Positions 8,806 to 18,985 are shown, numbered from the stretch's first letter. The stretch: 64,000 nt of DNA from Azorinus chamasolen (GCA_963576725.1 OY755239.1:57622453-57686452); one strand, 5' to 3'. Translations and numbers: made by a program. The notes: generated by a model not told the origin, from the sequence alone.

Positions 8806-9055
8806 CCATTCGCTTGCTATTCACGTCAATATACCTACCTGTAAATAGTAAAGACCCAGATGAGACAGCTCCTGCAGGAGCTGTCTCATCAGGGTCTGCA
8901 CTATTTACAAGTTGATTGTGCAACCAGTGCACTCCACAGCAGTGATTGCACAGCGAAATACTTTTACACAGTGAAGATATGATTATGTAATTATACAACA
9001 GGACACGGGTAAAGAAGGAGAAATGTATTTTAAAATTCAGCAAGCCAAGGGTTAA
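8802..9055 (-). mobile_element. MITE family A, copy 3
   Basis: Full length and reversed. TTAA at both ends, hairpin around AGCTCCTGCAGGAGCT, and the right end AAGCCAAGGGTTAA diverged by two bases. Confidence 0.9.
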
Positions 9056-9310
9056 ATGATAACCATTTCCCTTATGCAAACGCATTTTCACGCATCTGCA
9101 AACATACTAGACGCAGATAAGACGGTGCCTAGGAGCCGTCTGATCAGGGTCTGTTCTGTTTACTTATATAATTTGATAGATCTGTGTCTTTGCTTTCTAA
9201 AATGTCTACAATGTTCCACCGTCCATATTTCTTTACAAGTATTTTCTTTATGAATATTTATTAATTATTGAAATAAATTTGGAATAAACATAGAGCAGGG
9301 ACATGGTTAA
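9056..9310 (-). mobile_element. MITE family B, a subtype
   Basis: CCATTTCCCTTATGCAAACG start, degraded core with GTGCCTAGGAGCCGTCTGATC, a-subtype right arm (GGAATAAACATAGAGCAGG) and final TTAA at 9307-9310. Confidence 0.7.
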
Positions 9311-9597
9311 CGCATGGTGAAAGTAAGGCATACATGTAATGTTTCTATGGTAGTTTTCTGCCCAATGTTCGTCTTACAGAAACACACTCAAGCCCGTGTT
9401 GTATTAATTAAACTCGTCTTAATTGAAATTTTGACACGCTCCCACCCAACATTTATCATTTCAGGCTTCCTATAAAATAAATTTATACTCCAGGAACCTT
9501 CCTCCGATCTGGGTCATCACTGTTTGCAAATTTGTCAAAAGGCGACTCAACGATGTAAAGGGCAAATGCAGACTAGATTCGTATCAGATTTTAAGCC

Positions 9598-9737
9598 ATT
9601 TAACTATTCACAGCATGAATATTCATGTAATAAATGATGAGACTGTTAATATTCATTACATTATTTTTGTTATGGCACATTGGGTCTACTCTGTTTGCAA
9701 ATGTATGGTAAGGCATATTTATGGAGTAAATGTTTTA
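9598..9737 (+). mobile_element. Family B, internally deleted
   Basis: Keeps GAATATTCATGTAATAAATG and GGGTCTACTCTGTTTGC plus the right end, but has lost the middle including one hairpin arm. Confidence 0.55.
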
Positions 9738-9982
9738 AATCTTTCCCTTATGCAAGCGCATTTCTATGCATCTGCAAACACAGTAGACCAAGATCAGACG
9801 GCTCCTATAGGAGCCGTCTGATCAGGGTCTGTACTGTTTGCTTATGGTCTAATATAGATCTGATTCTGCAGCTTCTGCCTGAGCCAAAATGTCATGTGTT
9901 CATATGCCATTATAACAAAAATCTAATTAATATTCCTGACGTCATTATTTATTACATGAATATACAACAAGGAAAGGGTTAA
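9735..9982 (-). mobile_element. MITE family B with perfect core
   Basis: The palindrome at about 9775-9840 is nearly perfect around CGGCTCCTATAGGAGCCG. The right arm ends ACAACAAGGAAAGGGTTAA (TTAA 9979-9982). A TTAA is also present at 9735-9738. Confidence 0.85.
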
Positions 9983-10220
9983 GTATTCAATAAAAGCAAC
10001 TTGCCTTTTTTCCTAGTTAGCAAATTTCCTAATTCTGATGATGAACAGTCAGATATTGTGACTCACATGTTTTTACTAACATATTCGTCAAGAGATTGAA
10101 ACGCATCTCACACAGACATGCAACAACGTACTGACATTGTTTAAGGCACATTTGTATATGAAATGATGTCTGATAGATAAAATGTTTTACAAAACATTTC
10201 AATACGCATGACATACATTT

Positions 10221-10463
10221 GTAACAATTTCTCTGTTGAATAGTCATGGAAGAAATAATGACATCATGAATATGTATAAGGTGAATTATTAGAATGGTAT
10301 ACTTATGCACACCTCATGGTTTGGTATCGGTAGAAACTGTAGAATCAGATCTATTATAATTGAAAAAGCAAACAGAGCAGATCTTGATGTAGGAGCAGTC
10401 TGATATATGTCTATTGTGTTTGCAAAGACGTGGACAAAACGTTTGTTTGAAAGAAATGGTTAA
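10221..10463 (+). mobile_element. MITE family B, diverged
   Basis: GAAATAATGACATCATGAAT left arm, GTAGAATCAGATCTATTATA middle, degraded core and GAAAGAAATGGTTAA end. Confidence 0.7.
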
Positions 10464-10529
10464 AACTGTATTTGAATGGATATTGTGCATGCATCTATTG
10501 GCATTCATTATGCCGAATAAGCATGAACC

Positions 10530-10733
10530 TTTAGCCTGCTGACCAAAATATATTTACAGAATATTTCACCTACTACATTTTCAAAATTCAAGCTATAATC
10601 AATTTGTCTACCAAAATGCAGAGTGTCAAGTCAAACAGTTTGGATCCTGATGAGACGCCGAGTTACTCGGCGTCTCATCTGGATCCAAACTGTTTGCATA
10701 GGTATTCACTCATCCGCCCATAGCAGGCTAGAG
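10530..10733. mobile_element. F-like MITE with perfect core
   Basis: Inverted ends CCTTTAGCCTGCTG / CAGGCTAGAGG and a perfect 64-bp palindrome (10634-10697), arms CAGTTTGGATCCTGATGAGA around CCGAGTTACTCGG. The core is the same as family F copy 6 although the ends differ. Confidence 0.7.
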
Positions 10734-10735
10734 GA

Positions 10736-10802
10736 TAAGCAACGACCTGTTTCAAAGGATTATACTTATTTCAAGTGACAATTGTAGAGAGGTTTCGCTG
10801 TC
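10736..10802 (+). mobile_element. C1 right-end fragment beside a splice donor
   Basis: AGCAACGACCTGTTT..., then TTGTAGAGAGGTTTCGCTG. It ends 18 bp from the last base of the Ig1 first exon (10820), so intron sequence at this donor is partly transposon-derived. Confidence 0.5.
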
Positions 10803-10819
10803 GTTTCTGTCCAACTTAC

Positions 10820-10932
10820 CTTATGATTGCCGACAAAATTGACAATGCATGGCAAAATGGCTGTCTTCCCGGCTTCTGCCGTGACTGTAACTGTTGAGCC
10901 TTGGAACATGGGCGACTGGCTGCTTGCTTGAG
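10820..10932 (-). CDS. Lachesin/IgLON-like gene, exon encoding start of Ig domain 1
   Basis: The minus-strand acceptor CTTTCAG ends at 10933 and the donor GTAAGT follows 10820. The 113-nt exon takes 2 nt of a split codon and ends in phase 0, matching the phase 0 start of the 5243-5447 exon. It encodes AQASSQSPMF, then STVTVTAEAGKTAILPC and NFVGNHK. This is strand A/B of a V-set Ig domain with the first disulfide cysteine. Joined to the next exon it reads GNHK-VAW, the usual lachesin arrangement. The upstream exon with start codon and signal peptide must end in phase 1. None was identified. Confidence 0.87.
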
Positions 10933-11415
10933 CTGAAAGGTAAATCAAAGTAAGTACCAACAAGTGAGTACCAACATCATGTAGTTTTAGGGAAGTCGAT
11001 CCAATATGGCACAGTTTATCAGAGAAATGCGGTATTTTTATAGACCGACCATTTTCCTTATTTACAGCTCTTCCTTGAGCCATAACAAACAGAAACAAAT
11101 AAAATACTTTGTTATAACAAAATTGAAAACTAAACGACACCTGTACATAAACTCAGGCACATATAAACACGCTACGGAAGTAAACAAATGATATTATAAA
11201 GAAACCGGTGGACAATGGACATCTAGAAGGCCTGATGCATGACTGAATAGAAATACAAACAAACAGCCAGAAGTATAATGAAAAGAGCAACAAGCAAATG
11301 AAATGTCCGGAAATAATATTTATGGAGCTTGAAACGTGTTAGGCGTAATTGATATTCAATTAGTATTCATTCCAAGGGATTTTTGTGTGAAAAGTAATTA
11401 TCTTTTGACAGGGTT
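10933..11415. other. Upstream intron, no recognised feature
   Basis: An open frame continues upstream of the Ig1 acceptor on the minus strand, but the sequence has no signal-peptide-like exon with a phase 1 donor. It is read as intron. Confidence 0.4.
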
Positions 11416-11632
11416 TTAACCCTTATCCCTCTGATGAATACCTGACTCTAACTTGCAACAGCTTGGATTCAGATGAGACGCCGAGTAACTCGGCGTTTCA
11501 TCTGGACCCAAGCTGTTTGACACTCGCTCAATTGTTTCTCATATAGAGCTCAATCGCATCAGAAGTAGGCAAACGTGCACTAGATCCGATTTCAAGCAGT
11601 GATTATTACATACAGCAGGGTAAAGCATTAGA
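11416..11632 (+). mobile_element. MITE family H, near-full copy
   Basis: TTAACCCTTATCCCTCTG start, core hairpin at 11458-11520 around CCGAGTAACTCGG, then the GACACTCGCTCAATTG arm and an AGCAGGGTAAAG end. Confidence 0.75.
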
Positions 11633-11723
11633 TGCGTATGCCGTTTACTATCACGCACATTCCAACGCGCAGACCATGCCCACTGAATCACGTTTCTACC
11701 CATGTGCTTCCATCTCAGTAACC

Positions 11724-11880
11724 TTCACCCTGCTCTGAGCTTGTGCGAAACAACTGACCGAGTGTCAAACAAATAATTGTTGGATCCTGATTAGACACCG
11801 AGTTAATTCGCTGTCTCATCTGGATACAATATTCCTTACAAGTACGAGCCAGGCCACGAACAGAGGGGCGATGGGCTGAC
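11724..11880 (-). mobile_element. Family H, diverged copy
   Basis: ACCCTGCTCTGAGC, AACTGACCGAGTGTCAAAC and a hairpin with GGATCCTGATTAGACACCG. No TTAA preserved. Confidence 0.55.
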
Positions 11881-12297
11881 CGTTAGCATGGTTGAAATAT
11901 TGATAGTTGAAAATGCCTTCCACTTTCGTTGTCACAATTGTGTTTATCCAGCATTTCTTTCAAACAACATGATAAAGGTGACGTCAAAGTAATCCGCTGT
12001 ATGATCTGGATATAAAGTGATTGCAAGATGTTATCACATAATTCGCCGGAACATACTATTGTTTTAAAACGATAATGTACACTTTCATGTAATGTACATG
12101 TGTGGTTGTCTTGTGTCATTGAATAAAGGTGGGTATACTCGGAATGCCGGTATGCATAGTCAAGTTTAATAAGATACAACAATACCCTTCTGTATTCTGA
12201 CAACAACTTAGTATGAATTACAGTAAACCCCTGGGCCCTCTAATACTTCAAACGCCCAACATGATGTATGAACATGGGCCTCATGTGCAGATGGTAG
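11881..12297. other. No recognisable feature
   Basis: No exon or known repeat could be supported. It ends just before a family B copy. Confidence 0.35.
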
Positions 12298-12552
12298 CTT
12301 TACCCTTTCCCTGTTCTACATGTATGTTTATTCCAAATTTCAATTCCTACTGAATATTAATGGAGAAAATAGTTATAATGAAATATGGAAGGTGGCACAC
12401 TGTAACCATTTCAGAAAGAAAAGAAATAGGTATTTCATATTACACTAGCAAACAGAGTATACTCTGATCAGACGGCTCCTCTAGGAGCCGTCTGATCTGG
12501 GTCTACTCTGTTTGCAAATGCATGAAAACACGTTTATATGAGAGAAAGGCTT
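12298..12552 (+). mobile_element. MITE family B, a subtype, perfect core
   Basis: CCCTTTCCCTGTTCTACATG start, GGAAGGTGGCACACTGTA arm and a palindrome around CGGCTCCTCTAGGAGCCG. The right end is fused to a C2 half element. Confidence 0.8.
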
Positions 12553-12650
12553 ACAGCAGGACGAAAGTTATGCAGATAGGTCCTGCAGGACTTTCAACCA
12601 ATGTCTACTCATTAAGTTGTCGCTTTAGATGGTTTGTATTGTATCAACAC
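12553..12650 (+). mobile_element. C2 right-half fragment
   Basis: GGACGAAAGTTATGCAGATAGG and a trailing AAGTTGTCGCTTTAGATGG. The left half is missing. Confidence 0.45.
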
Positions 12651-12726
12651 ACTGCATGTGTGTACATAGATCAAAGGAACACTAGAATAGCTTATATATG
12701 TATGCAACGTATATTGCCTAACATAA

Positions 12727-12836
12727 ATCTCTCCCTCTCTCTCCCTCTCCCCGTCTCTGTTTGTACATGTATATATCTCTGTTTGTTTCTCTCTTTCTCA
12801 CTCTCTTCTTTCTATCTCTTTCTCTCAAATTTGTAA
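12727..12836. repeat. CT-rich low-complexity tract
   Basis: Pyrimidine-rich stretch of CTCTCCCT and TCTCTTTCT units, with a short TGTTTGTACATG interruption. Confidence 0.8.
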
Positions 12837-12884
12837 ATGATTAAATGTCGTTATGTTGATTTGTGTATCGCATTTACGTCCATG

Positions 12885-13036
12885 AGTCACGGGAATTATT
12901 GGTCAAGACTGAAACTGTAGATTCAGATTTATAGTATATCATAAGCATACAGAGTAGACGTTTACTACAGGAGCTGTCTGATCAGTCCCGACTTTGTTTG
13001 CAAAGACGTCAACGGTTGTTGCATGGAGTAAAGAGC
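12885..13036 (+). mobile_element. Family B fragment
   Basis: ACTGAAACTGTAGATTCAGAT, a GTAGACG core remnant and a GGAGTAAAG end. The left end is absent. Confidence 0.5.
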
Positions 13037-13106
13037 GAATTTGCTAAAACCAATTATCATACAGGAGTTATTTGATTTAAAATTAAAAGTCTTCATAATC
13101 TTCGTT

Positions 13107-13339
13107 TTAACCCTTTCCCTGTTATTCCAAAGTTCAATACCCACTGAATATACACGAACAAAATACTTATAATGCAATATGAAACTGGAACATTGTAGTC
13201 ATTTTAGAAACTAAAGAAACAGGTCTATCAAAGTTCATTAGCAAACAGAGCAGGCACTGATCAGACGTCTCCTATAGGATCTGGGTATAGTATGTTTGCA
13301 AATACATGAAAAGGCATTTATATAAAGGAAAGGGTTAGG
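13107..13339 (+). mobile_element. MITE family B, a subtype
   Basis: TTAACCCTTTCCCTGTTATTCC start and AGGAAAGGGTTAG end. Core deleted on one side (GACGTCTCCTATAGGATCTGGG). Confidence 0.75.
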
Positions 13340-13340
13340 G

Positions 13341-13508
13341 GTAGACAAAGCTCTGTAGAAGCCGTCTGTTCAGCATCTGCTATGTTTGCTTACATAATTA
13401 TACAGGCCTGATTCTACAGGTTTATACACGGTCAAGACATTCCTTGTTCATCATGAATATTCAGCTAATTAAAATCCATACATTTGTTCATGGTTTCAAT
13501 GGTTAAAT
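13341..13508 (-). mobile_element. Family B fragment
   Basis: Half core (GAAGCCGTCTGTTCAGCATC), CTGATTCTACAGGTTTATAC and a TCAATGGTTAA end. Confidence 0.5.
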
Positions 13509-13844
13509 GTTAGGTCGCTAAATAAATGCTCTGTAACCATCGACTAGGCCAAACGTTATAATAAGTTGATACATTTTATTTACATGTAAAACTTTTATTG
13601 CAAAAGGGGCCTAAGAAATGCAAGGCTCTTGATAACTTTTATAGTAATGGTATATTTATTGCTACATTTGCATATATGAAACTACTGGTGCCTTGTGGTT
13701 TTACAATGGCGATGCCAGGTTTGGTAATTGCCGATTCTTCAAAATGTTTATATAAGAATTCATGATGTCATATATATCAATTATAATACTTTCAGTTCTG
13801 ATATATGATCACATGAAGTTTGGGCGATTGTAAAAACCCGAATA

Positions 13845-13956
13845 AACAAACAGAACAGGCCCTAATCCGACAGGTCCTACAGGAGCCGTCTGATCCGGGT
13901 CTGCTTTATTTGCAAAAATACGTAAAACGACGTGTTTATCAGATAAAGGGTTAGAT
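13845..13956 (+). mobile_element. Family B, right half, inserted in a LINE relic
   Basis: AACAAACAGAACAGGCCCTA, CAGGTCCTACAGGAGCCG and a GATAAAGGGTTAG end. It abuts the LINE coding remnant at 13957. Confidence 0.6.
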
Positions 13957-14700
13957 ACCATTGGTACCATTGGGGAAAAACGAATCATGAAAGGAAACGT
14001 TGGCAGAATGCTATTCAAAGACGGTTTGAATGCGTATAAAGTAGAAGAGTGTTTTGCACTTTCGGGGAAGTTGTTCCATTCTTGCATTGTTGCAGGGAGG
14101 AAAGAGTTGCTATAATGGATAGTGCAACAGGCAAGAATATGAATGTCACCAGCGTTTCTTATATTGTACCGAGAAATACTTTCAACCACTTCAGGTACCA
14201 ACTCTGTGAAGTATTGTGGTGTTAAATGAAACACCATGTTATAAAAGAGAATAAGTCTGTGTTTTTACGTCTGGTTTCAAGGCGTTTCCATCATACTTCA
14301 TGCAATAAATTATCAATGGAAACTAATTTAGTTGTCCCAGTTACATGTACTATACGGGCAGCTTCATATTGATTTGTTTCTAAAATGTTACATTATCTGA
14401 TATTACAGTTATCAAATATAGTATCACCGTATTCTAAAATAGGTATAATGAAAGATATGTTTCAAGGGAAGATCTGTCCCAATATATTCGCATGATATTT
14501 ATTCTCGTCCATGCCTTAGTTGCAATATATTCGATATGAAAGTGCCATGTTAGATCACGTGAGAGATGAACGTCAAACTTATGCGAGTCTACTTCTGGAA
14601 TTTGATGGTCTTGCATATGTACGGATGGGTAAACATTTCGAGACCGTTTTAAATTGAAATGATTATCTGAGAGCACAACGTTGTACTGCACTTTAAGATA
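13957..14700 (-). pseudogene. Decayed LINE (CR1/Jockey-like) C-terminal region
   Basis: Minus-strand translation gives an RT thumb-type segment around 14691-14434 (HFNLKRSRNVYPSVHMQ, then WHFHIEYIATKAWTRIN). A later frame (14237-13980) gives SISRYNIRNAGDIH, SNSFLPATMQEWNNFPESA and an AFKPSLN tail. This W-N-x-(L/F)-P plus FK pattern is usual at the C-terminus of CR1/Jockey-group LINEs in molluscs. Stops and frameshifts separate the pieces, for example around 14240-14420, so it is dead. The ancestral reading is not reconstructed here. Confidence 0.75.
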
Positions 14701-14981
14701 GATTTATCTAATTATTGTTAGTTCAATTTATGTTAATTTTATATCTGTAAACTGCAAATTCGAAAGTACAGTAAATACTACGACTGAACAACTCATAATC
14801 AAGTACGACCCATGTTTCAATTTTTTCCCCTAATATGTTTTCCATTTTGTATTCATCGACTAATCAAAGAATTTGTGATCATGATAAGTACATGTATATA
14901 TCTGAAAACAAAATAACAATGATATACGTTCAATATGTATAAATATAACGGTTATATGTTCATTGAGAAACCGCGACAAAC

Positions 14982-15413
14982 TTAACCCTTTCCCTGTTGA
15001 ATATTCGTGTAAGAAATAATGATCAATAATTATTCGCTGCTTTTTCATAATGGCATACAGTACAACCTCTCTATAACGGCCACTAACTTGTGTTAATGAG
15101 TTGGTATTTAGGGCAGGTGGATGCATAAAGCAAGGTGAAAGTAAAACAGAACGCTCTTATAGGAGCGTTTTGTTTTACTTTCACCTTGCTTTAAGCAGCC
15201 ACCTGCCTTTAACACAAAACACTTGATGTAATTTAGTGGCCGTTATAGAGAGGTTTTACTATATATACACATGACGTTTTGGTACTGGTAGAAGCTGTAG
15301 TCAGCTCTATTATAATTTATATTATACATGTAAGTATATTATAGGGCGGTCTGATCTGGGTCTACTCTACTTGCAAAGGCATGTGAAGGCATTTGAATGA
15401 ATGAAAGAGTTAA
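14982..15413 (+). mobile_element. MITE family B split by C1
   Basis: The left part (14982-15057) and right part (15262-15413) form one B element, with TTAA at both outer edges. The right part has lost one hairpin arm but keeps TGATCTGGGTCTACTC. C1 copy 3 lies between. Confidence 0.82.
15058..15261. mobile_element. MITE family C1, copy 3 (nested in B)
   Basis: TA at 15056-15057. The palindrome is nearly perfect around CGCTCTTATAGGAGCG. The right end reads TTTTACTA, so its last base is mutated. The insertion site within B matches that of C1 copy 2. Confidence 0.85.
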
Positions 15414-15471
15414 TACTAATGTACATACATGTACACGTGTGATAGAAATAAATTGCTAGAGCTACAGATAA

Positions 15472-15632
15472 AGGCACGTGACAATATACTAAAATCGTCA
15501 TTTCTCCGCCAAACCGTATACTGTGACCACTCTTTAGAATCGCCTCGAAGAGACGATTCTACAGAATGGTCAGAGTATATGGTTTGGCGGCAAAATAGAG
15601 GAGCTTTTCTTGAAAATGTTTAAAATTACGCG
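15472..15632. repeat. Foldback family D, copy 2
   Basis: Palindrome 15507-15590 (CCGCCAAACCGTATACTGTG and inverse) around TCGAAGAGA. Flanks carry ACTAAAATCGTCATTTC and TTGAAAATGTTTAAAATTAC, the inverse of copy 1's flanks. Confidence 0.75.
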
Positions 15633-16044
15633 TTTTATGTGGACTTCGGAAACGACCTAGATGGGTATACAAAGTGTAATATAGAACTATAAACTGTATA
15701 TTGGTTTACAAGAAACATTGATATTGATTTCCGACACTGATGATAAACGATCACATACTGTGTTTTTATTGTTCTCAACGAGCTCTGCCAGAGCTGCCTC
15801 TGCGAACATTCCACTCATTTGGAATACGTCTTTTGTTTTACAATATTGAACCCCAAACGGGGATATTCTAGTACATGTTGGAAATATTATGTTATAAACA
15901 AAGAGATAAAATGGACGGAAATGTCTGTGGATCGTTTGTTCACAGACTATTCTGTCTATACAATGGCGTCAGTTGTTTTGTCTGTATCGCCATATCAGAC
16001 AAATGAGTGCATGGTAGTCTCGCTAATGCATCCATATGATTTCT
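15633..16044. other. No recognisable feature
   Basis: Mostly unique AT-rich sequence. A weak plus-strand open frame near 15819-16073 has no domain that could be recognised. Confidence 0.35.
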
Positions 16045-16217
16045 TAAACATAGGAGTCTGTAAAAGTAGGTGACTGCTTAATGCAGGGTAAAGGTAATGC
16101 AAAAAAACTCATATTGGAGCTTTTATGCATTACTTTTGTCCTGTATTAAGCTTTCGCCTGTCTAACAATCTTGAAGTATACTTCTTTTGAGGGGTCACAT
16201 TAACGAGACTTTACAGT
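16045..16217. mobile_element. MITE family C2, diverged
   Basis: GGTGACTGCTTAATGCAGGG arm, a weak centre (CTCATATTGGAGC), ATGCATTACTTTTGTCCTG arm and a GAGACTTTACAG end. Confidence 0.6.
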
Positions 16218-16618
16218 ACAATCATGTCAAAACGCGTAAGAATGTAGACAAGAAAAGAACATATGTATGGAAATTGAGATAATGAGAGGGCCTGCTCAGA
16301 AAATTGCCAATTTCTTCACTGAACTGCTTACGCTGACTATATGTTGCTGTGTAATTGGTTAGCCTGTAGCATACTGAGCAAAGATTTGTCAATTTCAGTT
16401 TTTAAAAATATGTGTATTCCGTTTCCCTACACACACGCAGTCAATGTTTTGATGCTGATGAGACGTCATGTTTCACTGATAGGGGGCGTAGCTAGCGATA
16501 CGCACTTACGCACGTGCGCAACATCAGTCTGAGAGGTGAAAACAGGCCAAAATGGAACAACAATCGAAAGGCTAAGGGGAGTGGACTTTGATAAACGTTC
16601 TGTCTTGTCATGTAAGTT

Positions 16619-16742
16619 TTAACCCGCTCCCTTATATTGACGCCTTTTGACTCTCCTGTAAAAGTCACATTTTGAAACCATTGTGATAAATAGAGCTTTC
16701 GCTCCTATATGATTCAAAACTACACAACTCTACTGTTTAACC
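16619..16742 (+). mobile_element. MITE family E, deleted copy
   Basis: Family E starts TTAACCCATTCCTTCATATTGACGCC. It has the hairpin GAAACCATTGTGATAAATAG, then GCATTTGCTCCTATAGGAGC, and ends CTAGGAGGGAATGGGTTAA. This copy lacks the second hairpin arm and stops at the TTAA where a family B copy begins (16737). Confidence 0.65.
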
Positions 16743-16938
16743 ATGTACCTGCTGAATATTCATGTAAAAATATTGACATCATGCATCTTAATTAGATTAT
16801 TTGCCTATAATCACATACGCAGAACGTTTTGACTCATATAGAAACTGTAAAACCAGATTGATATTATACCATAAGCCAACTGATTAGACAGCTCCTGTTT
16901 GTAAAGAGGCGAAATGGCGTTTATATGAGGGAAAGGAT
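16737..16938 (+). mobile_element. Family B, diverged copy
   Basis: TTAACCATGTACCTGCTGAATATTC start, ACGTTTTGACTCATATAG arm and a GAGGGAAAGGAT end. The core is almost gone (AACTGATTAGACAGCTCC). Confidence 0.65.
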
Positions 16939-16984
16939 GACGAAACATTTAAACGGGGCAAGCAAACCGTTGCTGAACCAGTAT

Positions 16985-17625
16985 AATACATGTGGTTAAT
17001 ACCAGTATATAGTGATGCTATACAGACTGGTATTGTTTGGTAAAGCAGAACAAGTTGTTGAGAATATCTCTAGCCTAGATGACATATCAAAGCGTAGAGT
17101 ACTTTTCACCAGTTACACTACTACATGTATTACAGCCTGCCAAGAGATTGTACCAAAACCTGTTGGGAAATTCTTTTATGGAAGATATTCTTCTATGTGT
17201 AAATAATGTATACTCTAATTGTATTAATACAGTTGTATTGTATTTTATCTATTCTAAATGACACTTGCTAATCAGTGTATTTTATATGACCAAAGGGGTT
17301 ATATTCGACTTCTTAGACCGTTTCTTATCATTCGCATTAAGGTCCGTTTTGATTTGTCAACTTTTACTTCATGTTTCATTTTACTGTAACACTGTCTATG
17401 CAGAATTGAATATATTTTAGCAGCTATCATTTAGAATTTACTTTGTAATTAGATTGGATACTGTGATAGTGTTTTGCCTATTTTGTTATGAGTGGGTAAT
17501 CTACATGTATCTCATACATGTGTATCTCTGTTTAGAAAAGCTGTGTACATTTGTTTTATTGCTTTAGGATTTGTATTGACTATGTGTGTATACAGATGAG
17601 ACAAATAAACAAATAAACACTTAAT
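16985..17625 (+). pseudogene. Probable LINE 3' end with AAATAAAC tail
   Basis: An open stretch (17012-17206) ends in a stop. It is followed by an AT-rich trailer closing with GAGACAAATAAACAAATAAAC. Such a short coding end plus a simple A-rich repeat tail is typical of truncated LINE copies. No RT motif is present, so the class is uncertain. Confidence 0.35.
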
Positions 17626-17844
17626 TCATTTGCTTTGGCCTCTAATAATTAAACTGGACGGTTTCTAAAGCTACAAATGATCAAGTTTACTGTAAATTAT
17701 ATTGGAGCAAACGGGTAAATGCCGATGCAATTAAAATGTCGAAGGTAAATATCATCAAAGTATTCAATTGTTGCGTATCCATAACGTTGATTTAATGTAT
17801 AAACTAACGATGGCTCAAATTGCGATGTAGGACACATTTATGTA

Positions 17845-18279
17845 CAGTAGAACCTGCCTTAAGCGGTCATTCATTTATTGAACATAGGAGTCTTAAAAAG
17901 CAGGTGGTTGCTTAATGCAGGGCAAAAGAATGCAGAAAGCTCCTATAGGAGCTATTCGTATTACTTTTGACCTGCATTAAACTACCACCTGCCTTACAGA
18001 CCAATACCCCGACCTCGGTTTTATGACCGTTTAACCCATTCTCTCATATTGACGACTTTTGACGACCCTGTAAAAGTCACTTTGTGAAATCATTGTGATA
18101 AATAGAGCATTTGCTCCTATAGGAGCAAATGCTCTATTTATCACAATGGTTTCAAACTACACAATTCTAAAAGTTTCCTTTTCTCTAGATAATGCTCATT
18201 TTCGGTAGATTTATTCAAAGAGGTTGTACATGTATCTAAAAATAGCATATGAGGTAATGGGTTAAGAACGGTTCTACTG
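17845..18279. mobile_element. MITE family C2 carrying a nested E element
   Basis: The left end CAGTAGAACCTGCCTTAAGC (17845) matches the right end GCTTAAG-like sequence, read as TTAAGAACGGTTCTACTG (18262-18279). The TTAA inside the right terminal repeat is where E copy 2 entered. The palindrome centre is AGCTCCTATAGGAGCT. Confidence 0.85.
18031..18265 (+). mobile_element. MITE family E, copy 2 (nested in C2)
   Basis: TTAA at 18031-18034 and 18262-18265. The hairpin at about 18090-18156 is perfect around TTGCTCCTATAGGAGCAA. Full length, 235 bp. Confidence 0.92.
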
Positions 18280-18297
18280 TGTGCTTGATTCACTCAT

Positions 18298-18390
18298 GCT
18301 GTGTGGAACTACTGACCGAGTATTAAACAGTTTGGATCCTGATCAGATATGTCTAGTCAGAACACGGTTAGCAGGATAATCGTGAAGGGT
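18298..18390 (-). mobile_element. Family H fragment
   Basis: GGAACTACTGACCGAGTATT, AACAGTTTGGATCCTGATCAGA and TAGCAGGATAATCG. Only one hairpin arm remains. Confidence 0.5.
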
Positions 18391-18393
18391 ATA

Positions 18394-18598
18394 CACTAAA
18401 ACCTCTCTAAACCGGACGTTCAATATAGTATAAATACCGGTCTAAGAGACAGATGGCAGCTTAATGCAGGGTGAAAGTCATGCAGAAAGCTCCTACAGGA
18501 GCTTTCTGAATGACTTTCACCCTGCATTAAGCTGCCACCTGCCTAAAAGTATTTAAAATTATCTCTTCTAGAATTTCGGATTAGAGGTGTTTTACTGT
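18394..18598. mobile_element. MITE family C3, copy 1
   Basis: C3 ends are CAGTAAAACCTCTCTAAACC and TTAGAGGTGTTTTACTG. The inner arm is GCAGCTTAATGCAGGGTGAA then GTCATGCAGAAAGCTCC. TA on both sides; near-perfect palindrome around AGCTCCTACAGGAGCT. Confidence 0.85.
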
Positions 18599-18852
18599 AT
18601 AAAACACACTGCATCGTTCAGAATAAATTGTATATACACTGTAGTTAAGTATTTTGCATGGCATATCAAATTGTATTAGAATTAGAGTAACCGTTCTAAA
18701 CCAACAACGATATTGTCTATAAGTTTGTGCTTGAAATTCGCGGGGAATTAATGACATGTCACAAGGAATGTGTTTATCGATATAAAATGAAACTGAAGCC
18801 CATTTGACTACGAGCAAGTTAATTCTTACCCACGCTGTGAAAAAATGTATCA
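18599..18852. other. No recognisable feature
   Basis: Unique sequence between a C3 and an H element. Confidence 0.35.
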
Positions 18853-18985
18853 CGCTTTTGAGAAGCTATTGACCGAGTGTCAAGCCTCTTAGATTCTGAT
18901 CAGATGCCGAGTTACTCGGCGTCTCATCTGGATCCAAACTGTTTGCAAATGCGAGCCAGGTTGCGAATAGCGGGTGTAGGTTTCC
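18853..18985 (-). mobile_element. Family H, partial copy
   Basis: CTATTGACCGAGTGTCAAGC, hairpin around GCCGAGTTACTCGGC and an AAATGCGAGCCAGGTTGCG arm. Confidence 0.65.

Noticed and set aside
10933..11140. Open frame upstream of the Ig1 exon as a signal-peptide coding region
   Set aside because: A consensus acceptor (CTTTCAG) lies at the exon start with compatible phase. The upstream frame has no convincing start and signal sequence.
13809..14237. Host gene encoding a 142-residue protein
   Set aside because: The sequence matches the usual C-terminal pattern of CR1/Jockey LINEs, continues out of frame upstream, and its end is formed by an inserted MITE.
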